64,000 nt of DNA from Bordetella genomosp. 2 (GTDB taxonomy: Bacteria; Pseudomonadota; Gammaproteobacteria; Burkholderiales; Burkholderiaceae_B): positions 62,001-126,000 of the forward strand of contig NZ_NEVT01000008.1 in NCBI RefSeq assembly GCF_002261345.1, in the 5' to 3' direction. A program made the translations under genes and the position numbers. This document shows positions 17,561-26,117 of this stretch, one piece after another. The first letter of the stretch is position 1. Each line of letters opens with the position of its first letter. The notes under the pieces are model-generated. The model did not search any database and had not been told where the DNA came from. It worked only from the letters and a program-made list of their open reading frames with translations.

Positions 17561-19240
17561 GTGAGCGACATCGATTACCAGGCGCTGGAGTTCGCCTATC
17601 AAAAGCACGCCGACCAGGATTGCCCCGCCCCCGCCAGCCACCGCGTGGTGGTGGTAGGCGCCGGCCCGGTCGGGTTGACCACCGCCCTGGACCTGGCGCA
17701 GCGCGGCGTGCGCGTGGTGGTGCTGGACGATGATTACCGGCTGTCCACCGGATCGCGCGCCATCTGTTTCGCCAAGCGCACGCTGGAAATCTGGGACCGC
17801 CTGGGCGTGGGCCAGCGCATGGCCGACAAGGGCGTGTCCTGGAACGTGGGCAAGGTGTTCTTCCGCGACCAGGAAGTGTGGCGCTTCGACCTGCTGCCCG
17901 AGCCCGGGCATCGTCGTCCCGCGTTCGTCAACCTGCAGCAATACTATGTGGAAGGCTTCCTGCACGAGGCGGCCTGCGCGCACCCGCTGATCGACCTGCG
18001 CTGGAAAAGCAAGGTGGTCGGCGTGACGCAGCGCGACGACGGCGTCGACCTGGCGGTCGAGACACCCGATGGCACGTACGCCCTGCAGGCCGAATGGCTG
18101 GTCGCCTGCGACGGCGCGCGTTCGCCGGTGCGCAAGCTGCTGGGCCAGGAAAGCCACGGCCGCGTCTTCAAGGACCGCTTCCTGATCGCCGACGTCAAGA
18201 TGACGGCGGACTTCCCCGCCGAACGCTGGTTCTGGTTCGACCCGCCATTCCACCCCAATCAATCCGTGCTGCTGCACATGCAGCCCGACAATGTCTGGCG
18301 CATCGATTTCCAGCTGGGCTGGAACGCCGACCCGGTCGAGGCGGTCAAGCCGGCCAATGTGCTGCCGCGCATCCGCGCCCTGCTGGGGCCCGACACGCAG
18401 TTCGAGCTGGAATGGGTCAGCGTCTACACCTTCGCCTGCGAGCGCATGGACGCCTTCCGGCACGGCCGGGTGGTGTTCGCGGGCGACGCCGCGCACCGCG
18501 TGTCGCCGTTCGGCGCGCGCGGCGCCAACAGCGGCGTGCAGGACGCCGAGAACCTGGCCTGGAAGCTGCAGCTCGTGCTGGCCGGCGCGGCGCCCGAGCG
18601 CCTGATCGATTCCTATGCGGCCGAGCGCGAACAGGCGGCCGACGAGAACCTGCTGAACTCGACCCGCTCCACCGATTTCATCACGCCCAAGAGCACGGCC
18701 AGCCGCCACTTCCGCAATGCGGTGCTGAACCTGGCGCGCGAGCACCCGTTCGCGCGCGCGCTGGTCAATAGCGGGCGTCTGTCGCTGCCCACCGCCTACA
18801 CTGATTCGCCGCTCAATACGCCGGACGTCGATGCGTTCGACGGCCGCATGGCGCCGGGCGCGGTGGCGCTGGACGCGCCGGTGCGCGATGCCGCGGGGCG
18901 CGACGGCTGGTGGCTGTCCTGTCTGGACGGCAGCTTCGTGCTGGCGCTGTTCTGCGGCGCGCGCGCGCCCGCCGCGGCCACCCAGGCTGCCCTGCGCAAA
19001 CTGGCCGACGGCGCGGTGCCGCTGCGCATCGTGCTGGTGGGCGACGGCAGCGCGCCGCTCGATGCCCCGGCCGGCTGCGCCGTGGTCTACGATCACCAGG
19101 GCTGCCTGGCGCAACGCTACGATGCGCGGCCCGGCACCTGCTACCTGTTGCGGCCCGACCAGCACGTCGCGGCGCGCCGCCGCGCGTTCGACCCGGCCGC
19201 GCTGGCCGCCGCCCTGGCGCGCGCGCTGGGCCAGGCCTGA
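17561..19240 (+). CDS. FAD-dependent aromatic-ring-type monooxygenase
   Basis: A 559-residue class A flavoprotein hydroxylase similar to MhpA/PheA-type enzymes. It has the FAD fingerprint VVVVGAGPVGLTTALDLA (residues 29-46), the second FAD motif around FAGDAAHRVSPFGARG (D309), and a C-terminal thioredoxin-like region typical of phenol-hydroxylase relatives. It would use NAD(P)H and oxygen to hydroxylate a substrate, probably an aromatic acid. The GTG start follows AGGAGA. It lies 90 bp after the MBL-fold gene and 14 bp before a small ORF, consistent with one operon. Confidence 0.9.
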   Translation: MSDIDYQALEFAYQKHADQDCPAPASHRVVVVGAGPVGLTTALDLAQRGVRVVVLDDDYRLSTGSRAICFAKRTLEIWDRLGVGQRMADKGVSWNVGKVFFRDQEVWRFDLLPEPGHRRPAFVNLQQYYVEGFLHEAACAHPLIDLRWKSKVVGVTQRDDGVDLAVETPDGTYALQAEWLVACDGARSPVRKLLGQESHGRVFKDRFLIADVKMTADFPAERWFWFDPPFHPNQSVLLHMQPDNVWRIDFQLGWNADPVEAVKPANVLPRIRALLGPDTQFELEWVSVYTFACERMDAFRHGRVVFAGDAAHRVSPFGARGANSGVQDAENLAWKLQLVLAGAAPERLIDSYAAEREQAADENLLNSTRSTDFITPKSTASRHFRNAVLNLAREHPFARALVNSGRLSLPTAYTDSPLNTPDVDAFDGRMAPGAVALDAPVRDAAGRDGWWLSCLDGSFVLALFCGARAPAAATQAALRKLADGAVPLRIVLVGDGSAPLDAPAGCAVVYDHQGCLAQRYDARPGTCYLLRPDQHVAARRRAFDPAALAAALARALGQA

Positions 19241-19254
19241 AGGAGCCCACCGAC

Positions 19255-19464
19255 ATGCCCCTGAACATCGACACCAACCTGCCGGCCCCGGACGCCTTCT
19301 ACGAGGCCTTGATCGACACCCACCGCGACCTGGACGACGCGCAGAGCGCCGAACTGAATGCCGCGCTGATCCTGTTGCTGGCCAATCATATCGGCGACAT
19401 GGAAGTGCTGCGCGACGCGCTGGCGCGCGCGCGCCGCTCGGTGCTGCCGGACCAAGGCGCCTAG
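19255..19464 (+). CDS. Small DUF2783-like protein
   Basis: A 69-residue acidic protein (starts PLNIDTNLPAPDAFYEALID) that I place tentatively in DUF2783. It is probably helical (LNAALILLLANHIGDMEVLRDAL). It starts 14 bp after the monooxygenase gene, with AAGGAG ahead of the ATG, and is presumably co-translated with it. The role is unknown; the fixed position suggests an accessory to the monooxygenase or the MBL-fold protein. Confidence 0.75.
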   Translation: MPLNIDTNLPAPDAFYEALIDTHRDLDDAQSAELNAALILLLANHIGDMEVLRDALARARRSVLPDQGA

Positions 19465-19471
19465 GGCGGGC

Positions 19472-20374
19472 TTACCGTGGCGCCTCGTCGAGGCAGTCCA
19501 GCAAGGCCTTGACCCGCGCGCTGCGGCCCTTGCGGCTTGGCACCAGCAGCATGACAGGCGCGGCGTCCAGTTGCCAGGCCGGCAGCACCCGCGCCAGCGT
19601 GCCGCGCGCCACCGCGGCCTCGGCATCCCATTGCGACCGCACCACCAGGCCCAGGCCCTGCTCGGCCCAGGCGCGCGCCACGTTGCCGTCGTTCGAAACA
19701 TAGGCCGGCGTCACGCGCACCGTCTCGAAAGCCTTCTGCCCGGCCGCGCGCCGGCCGGGCCGCCGGAAGCGCCACAGCGTGACGTCCTCGTCGTTTTCGC
19801 GGATGCAGATGCAACGGTGCCGCAGCAGGTCGCGCGGCTCGCGCGGCGTGCCGTGGTCCCGCAGGTATTGCGGGCTGGCGCACAGCCAGCGTGCATTGGC
19901 GGCCAGCCGGCGCGCCACCCAGGACGAATCGCGCACCGCACCGATGTGCACCACGGCGTCGGCGTCGTGATGATCGGGCCAGGGCGTCTCGCGCAGATCC
20001 AGCTGCACGCGCAGGTCGGGATGACGCAGCGCCAGGCGCGCCAGCACCGGCGCGATATGGCGCCGGCCGTAGCCGAACGGCGCGGCGATGCGCAGCGTGC
20101 CGGTCAGCCGGCTGTCGTCACGCTGCAGCGACTCGGGCAGTGCGCGCAATTGCGCCAGCAGCGCCGCCGCCTCGCGCGCGAAGCGCTCGCCCTCGGGTGT
20201 CAGGCTCAGGCGCCGCGCGGTGCGCACCGCCAGGGCCAGCCCCAGCCCGGCCTCCAGCTTGCGCAGGCGCATCGACAGCGCGGGTGGCGTCACATTCAGC
20301 GCGCGGGCCGCCGCGCTGAGCGACGGCGCCTGCGCCAATGCCGCCGCCAGCTCCAGGTCTTCGATCCTGATCAT
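19472..20374 (-). CDS. LysR-family transcriptional regulator
   Basis: A 300-residue regulator. The N-terminal winged helix (SLSAAARALNVTPPALSMRLRKLE) is canonical and the C-terminal effector-binding domain follows from about residue 90. It converges on the MBL/monooxygenase set with an 8-bp gap and is divergent from the HAD-Bug-aldolase-RidA genes across 100 bp, so it is the likely regulator of the latter. That gap contains two TTAA sites 15 bp apart near the regulator start and a TATAGT hexamer at 20433-20438. Confidence 0.93.
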   Translation of the reverse strand: MIRIEDLELAAALAQAPSLSAAARALNVTPPALSMRLRKLEAGLGLALAVRTARRLSLTPEGERFAREAAALLAQLRALPESLQRDDSRLTGTLRIAAPFGYGRRHIAPVLARLALRHPDLRVQLDLRETPWPDHHDADAVVHIGAVRDSSWVARRLAANARWLCASPQYLRDHGTPREPRDLLRHRCICIRENDEDVTLWRFRRPGRRAAGQKAFETVRVTPAYVSNDGNVARAWAEQGLGLVVRSQWDAEAAVARGTLARVLPAWQLDAAPVMLLVPSRKGRSARVKALLDCLDEAPR

Positions 20375-20474
20375 TCAGCAATGCTTAACGATTGATGAAG
20401 AACCATTAAATCACGGCAGTAATTATCCGCCCTATAGTCCCGCCATTGCCTGATCCCAACCTGGAGCGTTTTCC

Positions 20475-21128
20475 ATGTCCGCTGCGCCTGCGTCATATCC
20501 GCGTGCCGTGCTGTTCGACCTGCTCACGGCGCTGCTCGATTCCTGGACTGTCTGGAACACGGCGGCGGGCTCGGAAGCGGCCGGCCGGGCCTGGCGCGCC
20601 GAGTATCTGCGCCTGACCTATGGCTGCGGCAGCTACGTGCCTTATGAAGCACTGGTGCGCCAGGCGGCGCACGCCGTCGGCCTGCCCGAGCGCGCACCGG
20701 CCGCGTTGGAGGCCGGCTGGAACGGGCTGCCGCCCTGGGACGGCGCGCGCGCCCTGCTGCAGGCCCTGCGCCCGCACTGCAAGCTGGCGGTGGTGACCAA
20801 CTGTTCGCAGCGGCTGGGCCATCAGGCCGCGGCGCTGCTGGACATCGATTGGGACATCGTCGTGACGTCGGAGCAGGCCGGCTATTACAAGCCTGACCCG
20901 CGCCCCTACCAGATGGCGCTGCAAGCGCTGCAGGTGGCGCCGGCCGATGCGGCCTTCGTGGCCGGTTCGGGCTACGACCTGTTCGGCACCGCGCGCGTCG
21001 GCTTGCGCACCTACTGGCACAACCGCGTCGGCCTGGCCCTGCCGCAAGGCGCGCCCGCGCCCGAACTGCAATCGCCCACCCTGGACTCGGCGCTGCCCTG
21101 GCTGCAGGCCTTCCGCCGCGCGCCCTGA
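20475..21128 (+). CDS. HAD-superfamily hydrolase (haloacid-dehalogenase-like)
   Basis: A 217-residue HAD hydrolase. Motif I is VLFDLLTALLDSW with the nucleophile Asp15, motif II is VVTNCS, motif III is the Lys of YYKPDPRPY, and motif IV is the acidic loop VAGSGYDLFGTARVG. The pattern (SWxxW, GYYKPDP) is closer to 2-haloacid-dehalogenase relatives than to phosphatases with a full DxDxT. The substrate is not known. It leads a plus-strand group with a Bug receptor, a D-amino-acid lyase and RidA. Confidence 0.87.
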   Translation: MSAAPASYPRAVLFDLLTALLDSWTVWNTAAGSEAAGRAWRAEYLRLTYGCGSYVPYEALVRQAAHAVGLPERAPAALEAGWNGLPPWDGARALLQALRPHCKLAVVTNCSQRLGHQAAALLDIDWDIVVTSEQAGYYKPDPRPYQMALQALQVAPADAAFVAGSGYDLFGTARVGLRTYWHNRVGLALPQGAPAPELQSPTLDSALPWLQAFRRAP

Positions 21129-21143
21129 ATCCCGGAGCAAGCC

Positions 21144-22136
21144 ATGATCCGCCTCCCACATCCCGTCGCGGCACTGGCCGCCCTGGCCCTGCTGTGCGGA
21201 CTCGCCGCGCCGGCCCATGCGCAGCAGCCCGACTATCCGCGACGCCCCGTCACGCTGGTGGTGCCGTTCCCGTCCGGCGGGCCGAGCGACGCGCTGGCGC
21301 GCGGTTTCGCGCAGCAGATGGGCAACCGGCTCGGCCAGCCGATCGTGGTGGAAAACGTCGGCGGCGCCGGCGGCACCATCGGCCTGCAGCGCGCGGCCCG
21401 CGCGGCGCCCGACGGCTATACCCTGGCGTTCGGCACGCTGGGCACCCATGTGGCCAATGCGGCCGTCTATCCCAGGCTGCCCTACGATCCGCTGGCGGAC
21501 TTCCTGCCGGTCGGCCTGGCCGGCTCGGCGTCCATGCTGCTGCTGGCGCGCGCCGACTTTGCCGCGCAGGACCTGCCGCAGTTCGCCGCCTGGCTGGCGG
21601 CCCGGGGCGACCAGGCCACCTACGGCAGCGCCGGCGTCGGCTCGATCTCGCATTACGGCTGCGTGCTGCTGCTGGCGGCGCTCGGGCAGCCCGCCACGCA
21701 CGTCCCGTATCGCGGCGTGGCGCCGGCCATCAGCGACCTGATGGGCGGACAGACCGATTTCATGTGCGACCAGACCACCACCTCGCTGCCGCAGATCGCC
21801 GGCGGCAAGCTCAAGGCCATTGCGGTACTCTCGGACACGCGCCTGCCGCAATTGCCCGGCGTCGCCACCGCGGCGGAAGCGGGCCACGCGCTCGACCTGC
21901 GCTCCTGGAACGCCATCTTCGCGCCGCGCGGCACGCCCGAGCCGATCATGGCGCGGCTGCGCCAGGCCTTGCAGGACGCCGCCGCCGACCCCGGCTTCGG
22001 CGCGCAGATGCGGGCCGTCGGCGTGGACCTGCCGCACGGCCCGGCGGCGCAGCCGCGGGCGGTGACCGCCCTGATCGAGCGCGGCCTGCGCGACGACGTG
22101 CCGGCCCTCAAGGCCCGGCAGGAATTCCTGAACTGA
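21144..22136 (+). CDS. Bug-family tripartite tricarboxylate receptor
   Basis: A 330-residue periplasmic solute-binding protein of the Bug/TctC family, which is greatly expanded in Bordetella. The signal peptide ends AAPAHA before QQPDYPRRPV. Family hallmarks are the VTLVVPFPSGGPSDALAR opening, VVENVGGAGGTIG, and the YGSAGVGS region. No TctA/TctB membrane genes are adjacent, as is usual for Bug genes. The ligand is probably a carboxylate or amino acid processed by the neighbouring enzymes. Confidence 0.93.
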   Translation: MIRLPHPVAALAALALLCGLAAPAHAQQPDYPRRPVTLVVPFPSGGPSDALARGFAQQMGNRLGQPIVVENVGGAGGTIGLQRAARAAPDGYTLAFGTLGTHVANAAVYPRLPYDPLADFLPVGLAGSASMLLLARADFAAQDLPQFAAWLAARGDQATYGSAGVGSISHYGCVLLLAALGQPATHVPYRGVAPAISDLMGGQTDFMCDQTTTSLPQIAGGKLKAIAVLSDTRLPQLPGVATAAEAGHALDLRSWNAIFAPRGTPEPIMARLRQALQDAAADPGFGAQMRAVGVDLPHGPAAQPRAVTALIERGLRDDVPALKARQEFLN

Positions 22137-22161
22137 GGCGCCCCGCGCCATTCATCGCACC

Positions 22162-23307
22162 ATGACCATGCCCACCCACCCCCTGGAAACCCTGGACACC
22201 CCGGCCGCCATCATCGATGTGGCGCGCATGCAGGCCAACATCGCCCGCATGCAACAGCGCATGGATACGCTCGGCGTCGCCCTGCGGCCGCACGTGAAGA
22301 CCAGCAAGTGCACGCCCGTGGCGCAGGCCCAGCTGGCCGCCGGCGCGCGGGGCGTGACGGTGTCCACGCTGAAAGAGGCCGAGCAGTTCTTCGAGGCCGG
22401 CATCGGCGACATCCTGTACGCCGTCGGCATGGCCGAACACCGCCTGCCGGCGGCCCTGGCGCTGCGCCGGCGCGGCTGCGACCTGAAGATCGTCACCGAC
22501 AACAGCGCCGCCGCGCGCGCCATCGCCGCTTTCGGGCGCGAGCATGGCGAGCGCCTCGAAGTGTGGATCGAGATCGACACCGACGGCCACCGCTCCGGCA
22601 TCAAGCCCGACGAAGCCGCGCTGCTGGACGTGGGCGCCGCCCTGCACGCGGGCGGCATGCAGCTGGGCGGCGTCATGACGCACGCCGGCTCGAGCTACGA
22701 CCTGGACACCCCCGAGGCGCTGGCGGCCATGGCCGAACAGGAACGCGCCGGCTGCGTGCGCGCCGCCGAACGCCTGCGCGCCGCCGGCCTGCCGTGCCCG
22801 GTGGTCAGCGTGGGCTCGACGCCGACCGCGCTGTCGGCCGCGCAACTGCCAGGCGTGACCGAAGTGCGCGCCGGAGTCTATGTCTTCTTCGACCTGGTCA
22901 TGCACAACATCGGCGTTTGCCGCACCGACGAGCTGGCGCTGAGCGTGCTGACCACGGTGATCGGCCACCAGGCCGAGAAAGGCTGGGTGATCGTCGATGC
23001 GGGCTGGATGGCGATGAGCCGCGACCAGGGCACGCGCAAGCAGAAGCGGGACTTCGGCTACGGCCAGGCCTGCACGCTGGACGGCGCCCTGCTGCCGGGC
23101 TACACCCTGATCGGCGCCAACCAGGAGCACGGCATCCTGGCCGCCGCCGCGCCGGCCGGCGAGGACGTGGTGGCGCGCTTCCCGATCGGCACGCGCCTGC
23201 GCATCCTGCCCAACCATGCCTGCGCCACCGGCGCGCAATTCCCGCAGTACCACGCCTTGGCGCCCGACGGCGGCCTGCGCGCCTGGGACCGCGCGCACGG
23301 CTGGTAG
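22162..23307 (+). CDS. DSD1-type D-threonine aldolase / D-hydroxyaspartate dehydratase-aldolase
   Basis: A 381-residue fold-type III PLP enzyme. The PLP lysine lies in RPHVKTSKC, EIDTDGHRSGI and VMTHAGSSYD belong to the barrel, SVGSTPT binds phosphate, and the C-terminal metal-binding pair is HACATGAQF (His-x-Cys). This family includes low-specificity D-threonine aldolase, D-3-hydroxyaspartate aldolase and D-serine or D-hydroxyaspartate dehydratase; sequence alone does not decide between them. A RidA gene 40 bp downstream favours a dehydratase that yields an enamine/imine. Confidence 0.88.
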   Translation: MTMPTHPLETLDTPAAIIDVARMQANIARMQQRMDTLGVALRPHVKTSKCTPVAQAQLAAGARGVTVSTLKEAEQFFEAGIGDILYAVGMAEHRLPAALALRRRGCDLKIVTDNSAAARAIAAFGREHGERLEVWIEIDTDGHRSGIKPDEAALLDVGAALHAGGMQLGGVMTHAGSSYDLDTPEALAAMAEQERAGCVRAAERLRAAGLPCPVVSVGSTPTALSAAQLPGVTEVRAGVYVFFDLVMHNIGVCRTDELALSVLTTVIGHQAEKGWVIVDAGWMAMSRDQGTRKQKRDFGYGQACTLDGALLPGYTLIGANQEHGILAAAAPAGEDVVARFPIGTRLRILPNHACATGAQFPQYHALAPDGGLRAWDRAHGW

Positions 23308-23347
23308 CCGCGCCGTGACTGACCGACTTGCCGGAGACCCGACCACC

Positions 23348-23743
23348 ATGACCGACCGCGATTCCGCCCCCCGCTACCTGTCGCCCGCCGCGCTGTCCCA
23401 GCCCGGCGGCCACTACAGCCATGCCTGCGTGGCCAATGGCATGGTCTACGTCTCGGGCCAGTTGCCGATCCGGCCCGACGGCGCGCTGCTGGCCGACGCG
23501 CCGTTCGACACCCAGGCGCGCCAGGCGCTCGCCAACGTGGCGGCCGCGCTGGCGGCCGCCGGCAGCAGCATCGAGCGGCTGGTGCAGGTACGGGTGTACG
23601 TGGACAGCGTCGACCATTGGCCGGCCTTCAACGCCGTGTATGCCGAATGGGCCGGCGCGGCGCGGCCGGCGCGCGCCGTGGTGCCGACCGGACCGCTGCA
23701 CCACGGGTTCAAGGTGGAGGTCGAGGCCGTGGCGCTGGTCTGA
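23348..23743 (+). CDS. RidA-family enamine/imine deaminase
   Basis: A 131-residue YjgF/YER057c/UK114 protein. It shows YVSGQLPI, the VAAALAAAGSS helix and the conserved arginine of ARPARAVVP. RidA proteins hydrolyse reactive 2-aminoacrylate-type intermediates made by PLP dehydratases, which fits the PLP enzyme just upstream. It ends 18 bp before a convergent LysR gene. Confidence 0.93.
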   Translation: MTDRDSAPRYLSPAALSQPGGHYSHACVANGMVYVSGQLPIRPDGALLADAPFDTQARQALANVAAALAAAGSSIERLVQVRVYVDSVDHWPAFNAVYAEWAGAARPARAVVPTGPLHHGFKVEVEAVALV

Positions 23744-23761
23744 GCCCCGCCGGCCGCGCGC

Positions 23762-24670
23762 TCAGGCGGTGTCGGCGAAAGTCTCGATCACCACCCCGCG
23801 CAACCATTGGTTGCCGCTGTCGCGGTGAAAGCGGCGATGCCAGTACAGGTTGGTCTGCAGGGCTGGTACGCGCACCGGCGGGGTCAGCATGCCCAGCTGG
23901 AAGTGCGGCGCCGCGCTGGCCGCCAGCTTGCGCGGCACGGTGGCCAGCAGGTCGGTGCTGCCGACGATGTACGGCACGGCCGCGAAATGCGGCACGCTGA
24001 AATGCGCATCCAGCGCCACGCCGGCCTTCTCCAGCGACTGGTTGACCTGCCCGTATGGCGCCGCGCGCGACACCACCAGGTGGCGCTCGGCCCGGAACGC
24101 CTTCAGCCCCATGCCCTCGTGCGCGGTCGGGTGGCCGCGCCGGAACAGTGTGGCGTAGCCCTGGCGGAACAGCATGCGCTGCATGATGCCGCTGCCCAGG
24201 TCCTCGAACGCGCCGATCGCGAGATCGACGCGGCCGGCATCCATCTCGCGGCGCAAGTCGGCGCCCAGCAGGCGCAATGAATCGATGCGCACGCCCGGCG
24301 CGCGGCGCGCGCACTGCTCCATCAGCTGCGGCATGAAGTGGATCTCGCCCACGTCCGACATGGCGATGCGGAAACGCCGCTGGCTGGCGGCGGGACGGAA
24401 GTCATGGGTGGCGTCCAGCGTATGCGACAGCAGCGCCAGCGCCTCGCCCACCGGGCCGCCCAGGCGTTCGGCCTGCGGCGTGGGCTGCATGCCCTGCGGC
24501 GTGCGCACGAACAAGTCGTCGCCCAGCGCGGCGCGCAGGCGCCGCAGGGCATTGCTGACGGCCGGCTGGGACAGGTCGAGCCGCCGCGCCACGGCCGAGA
24601 TATTGCGTTCTTCGAGCAGGTGCTGGAACACCACCAGCAGGTTCAGATCGAGATTGCGCAATTCGGCCAT
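23762..24670 (-). CDS. LysR-family regulator divergent from hmgA
   Basis: A 302-residue LysR-type regulator of the NodD/LinR-like subgroup (start AELRNLDLNLLVVFQHLLEE, helix-turn-helix ISAVARRLDLSQPAVSNALR). The ATG at 24670 follows AGGAG. It is divergent from hmgA-fahA across 135 bp, so homogentisate-pathway control is the natural assignment. The shared gap has a very AT-rich stretch (24681-24713) holding the likely promoter and LysR site. Confidence 0.93.
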   Translation of the reverse strand: MAELRNLDLNLLVVFQHLLEERNISAVARRLDLSQPAVSNALRRLRAALGDDLFVRTPQGMQPTPQAERLGGPVGEALALLSHTLDATHDFRPAASQRRFRIAMSDVGEIHFMPQLMEQCARRAPGVRIDSLRLLGADLRREMDAGRVDLAIGAFEDLGSGIMQRMLFRQGYATLFRRGHPTAHEGMGLKAFRAERHLVVSRAAPYGQVNQSLEKAGVALDAHFSVPHFAAVPYIVGSTDLLATVPRKLAASAAPHFQLGMLTPPVRVPALQTNLYWHRRFHRDSGNQWLRGVVIETFADTA

Positions 24671-24805
24671 GGCTGCTCCTATATATTCATGAAAGTTATA
24701 GTCGATATTTTTGTATTCCCATAGCCAGGGATGGCGGTTTTGCGGAAAATGACCGCTGCACGCACGCCGCGCGGCCCTATCGCGCGCGTCACAGGAGACC
24801 CCGCC

Positions 24806-26107
24806 ATGTCCTTGCAATACCAATCCGGCTTCGGCAACGATTGGGCCACGGAAGCGCTGCCCGGCGCGCTGCCGGTGGGCCGCAACTCGCCCCAGCGCTG
24901 TCCGTACGGGCTGTATGCCGAACAACTGTCCGGCACCGCGTTCACGGCGCCGCGCGCCGAGAACCGCCGTTCCTGGCTATACCGCATCCGCCCGGCGGTG
25001 CAGCACCGGCCCTTCGAGCCGTTCGCCGGCGCCCCGGGCTGGCTGAGCGATTTCGGCGCCGGCCCCGTCACCCCCAACCAGTTGCGCTGGAGCCCGCTGC
25101 CCATGCCCGACGCGCCCATCGATTTCATCGAGGGCGTGCAGACCTGGGGCGGCAACGGCGCGCCCGGCGAGCACAGCGGCGTGGGCATCCACTTGTACGC
25201 CGCCAACCGCTCGATGCAGGGCCGCTTCTTCTACAACGCCGACGGCGAACTGCTGATCGTGCCGCAGCAGGGCCGGCTGCGCCTGGCCACCGAGCTGGGC
25301 CTGGTCGACGTCGAACCGCTCGAGATCGCGGTCATTCCGCGCGGCGTGCGCGTGCGCGTCGAGCTGCCCGACGGCCAGGCGCGCGGCTACATGCTGGAGA
25401 ACTTCGGCGCCGCCCTGCGGCTGCCCGAGCTGGGCCCGATCGGCTCGAACTGCCTGGCCAACGCGCGCGACTTCCAGACGCCGGTGGCCTGGTACGAAGA
25501 CGTCGAGGGCGACTTCGAACTGATCGGCAAGTTCACCGGCGGCTTCTGGCGCGCGCCCATCGACCATTCGCCGCTCGATGTGGTGGCCTGGCACGGCACG
25601 CACGCGCCGTACAAGTACGACCTGCGGCACTTCAACACCATCGGCTCGATCAGCTTCGACCATCCCGACCCGTCCATCTTCACCGTGCTGACCGCGCCGT
25701 CGGACATGCCGGGCACGGCCAACATGGATTTCGCCATTTTCCCGCCGCGCGTGCTGGCCATGGAAGACACTTTCCGCCCGCCCTGGTTCCACCGCAACGT
25801 CGCCAGCGAGTTCATGGGCCTGATCCACGGCGTCTACGACGCCAAGGCCGACGGCTTCGCGCCGGGCGGCGCCAGCCTGCACAACTGCATGAGCGGGCAC
25901 GGCCCCGACGCCGGCACCTTCGAGAAAGCCACGGCCGCCGACACCCGGCAGGCGCACTATATCCGCGATACGATGGCGTTCATGTTCGAGACGCGCCGCG
26001 TCATCCGCCCCACCGCGCAGGCGCTGGCGAGCCCGCAGTTGCAGCGCGACTATTACGAATGCTGGCAAGGTCTGAAGAAGCACTTCGACCCCGCCAAGCC
26101 CAACTGA
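24806..26107 (+). CDS. hmgA: Homogentisate 1,2-dioxygenase
   Basis: A 433-residue non-haem Fe(II) ring-cleavage enzyme that converts homogentisate to maleylacetoacetate in tyrosine/phenylalanine breakdown. [19 protein letters not shown] and RNSPQ are family openings. The iron ligands come from the His and Glu of [12 protein letters not shown] and the His in [10 protein letters not shown]. The start at 24806 follows AGGAG and matches the family N-terminus; an upstream frame extension to 24731 is not supported. fahA follows after 10 bp. A maleylacetoacetate isomerase is not in this window. Confidence 0.97.
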   Translation: MSLQYQSGFGNDWATEALPGALPVGRNSPQRCPYGLYAEQLSGTAFTAPRAENRRSWLYRIRPAVQHRPFEPFAGAPGWLSDFGAGPVTPNQLRWSPLPMPDAPIDFIEGVQTWGGNGAPGEHSGVGIHLYAANRSMQGRFFYNADGELLIVPQQGRLRLATELGLVDVEPLEIAVIPRGVRVRVELPDGQARGYMLENFGAALRLPELGPIGSNCLANARDFQTPVAWYEDVEGDFELIGKFTGGFWRAPIDHSPLDVVAWHGTHAPYKYDLRHFNTIGSISFDHPDPSIFTVLTAPSDMPGTANMDFAIFPPRVLAMEDTFRPPWFHRNVASEFMGLIHGVYDAKADGFAPGGASLHNCMSGHGPDAGTFEKATAADTRQAHYIRDTMAFMFETRRVIRPTAQALASPQLQRDYYECWQGLKKHFDPAKPN

Positions 26108-26117
26108 CCGACAGCCC

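Noticed and set aside
15551-19165. A 1,204-codon minus-strand open frame
   Set aside because: It lies opposite mutM, the MBL-fold gene and the FAD monooxygenase, all with convincing motifs, and has no domain of its own.
24731-24805. Upstream extension of hmgA to 24731
   Set aside because: The added residues are not family-like, while the ATG at 24806 has a good AGGAG site and the canonical N-terminus.
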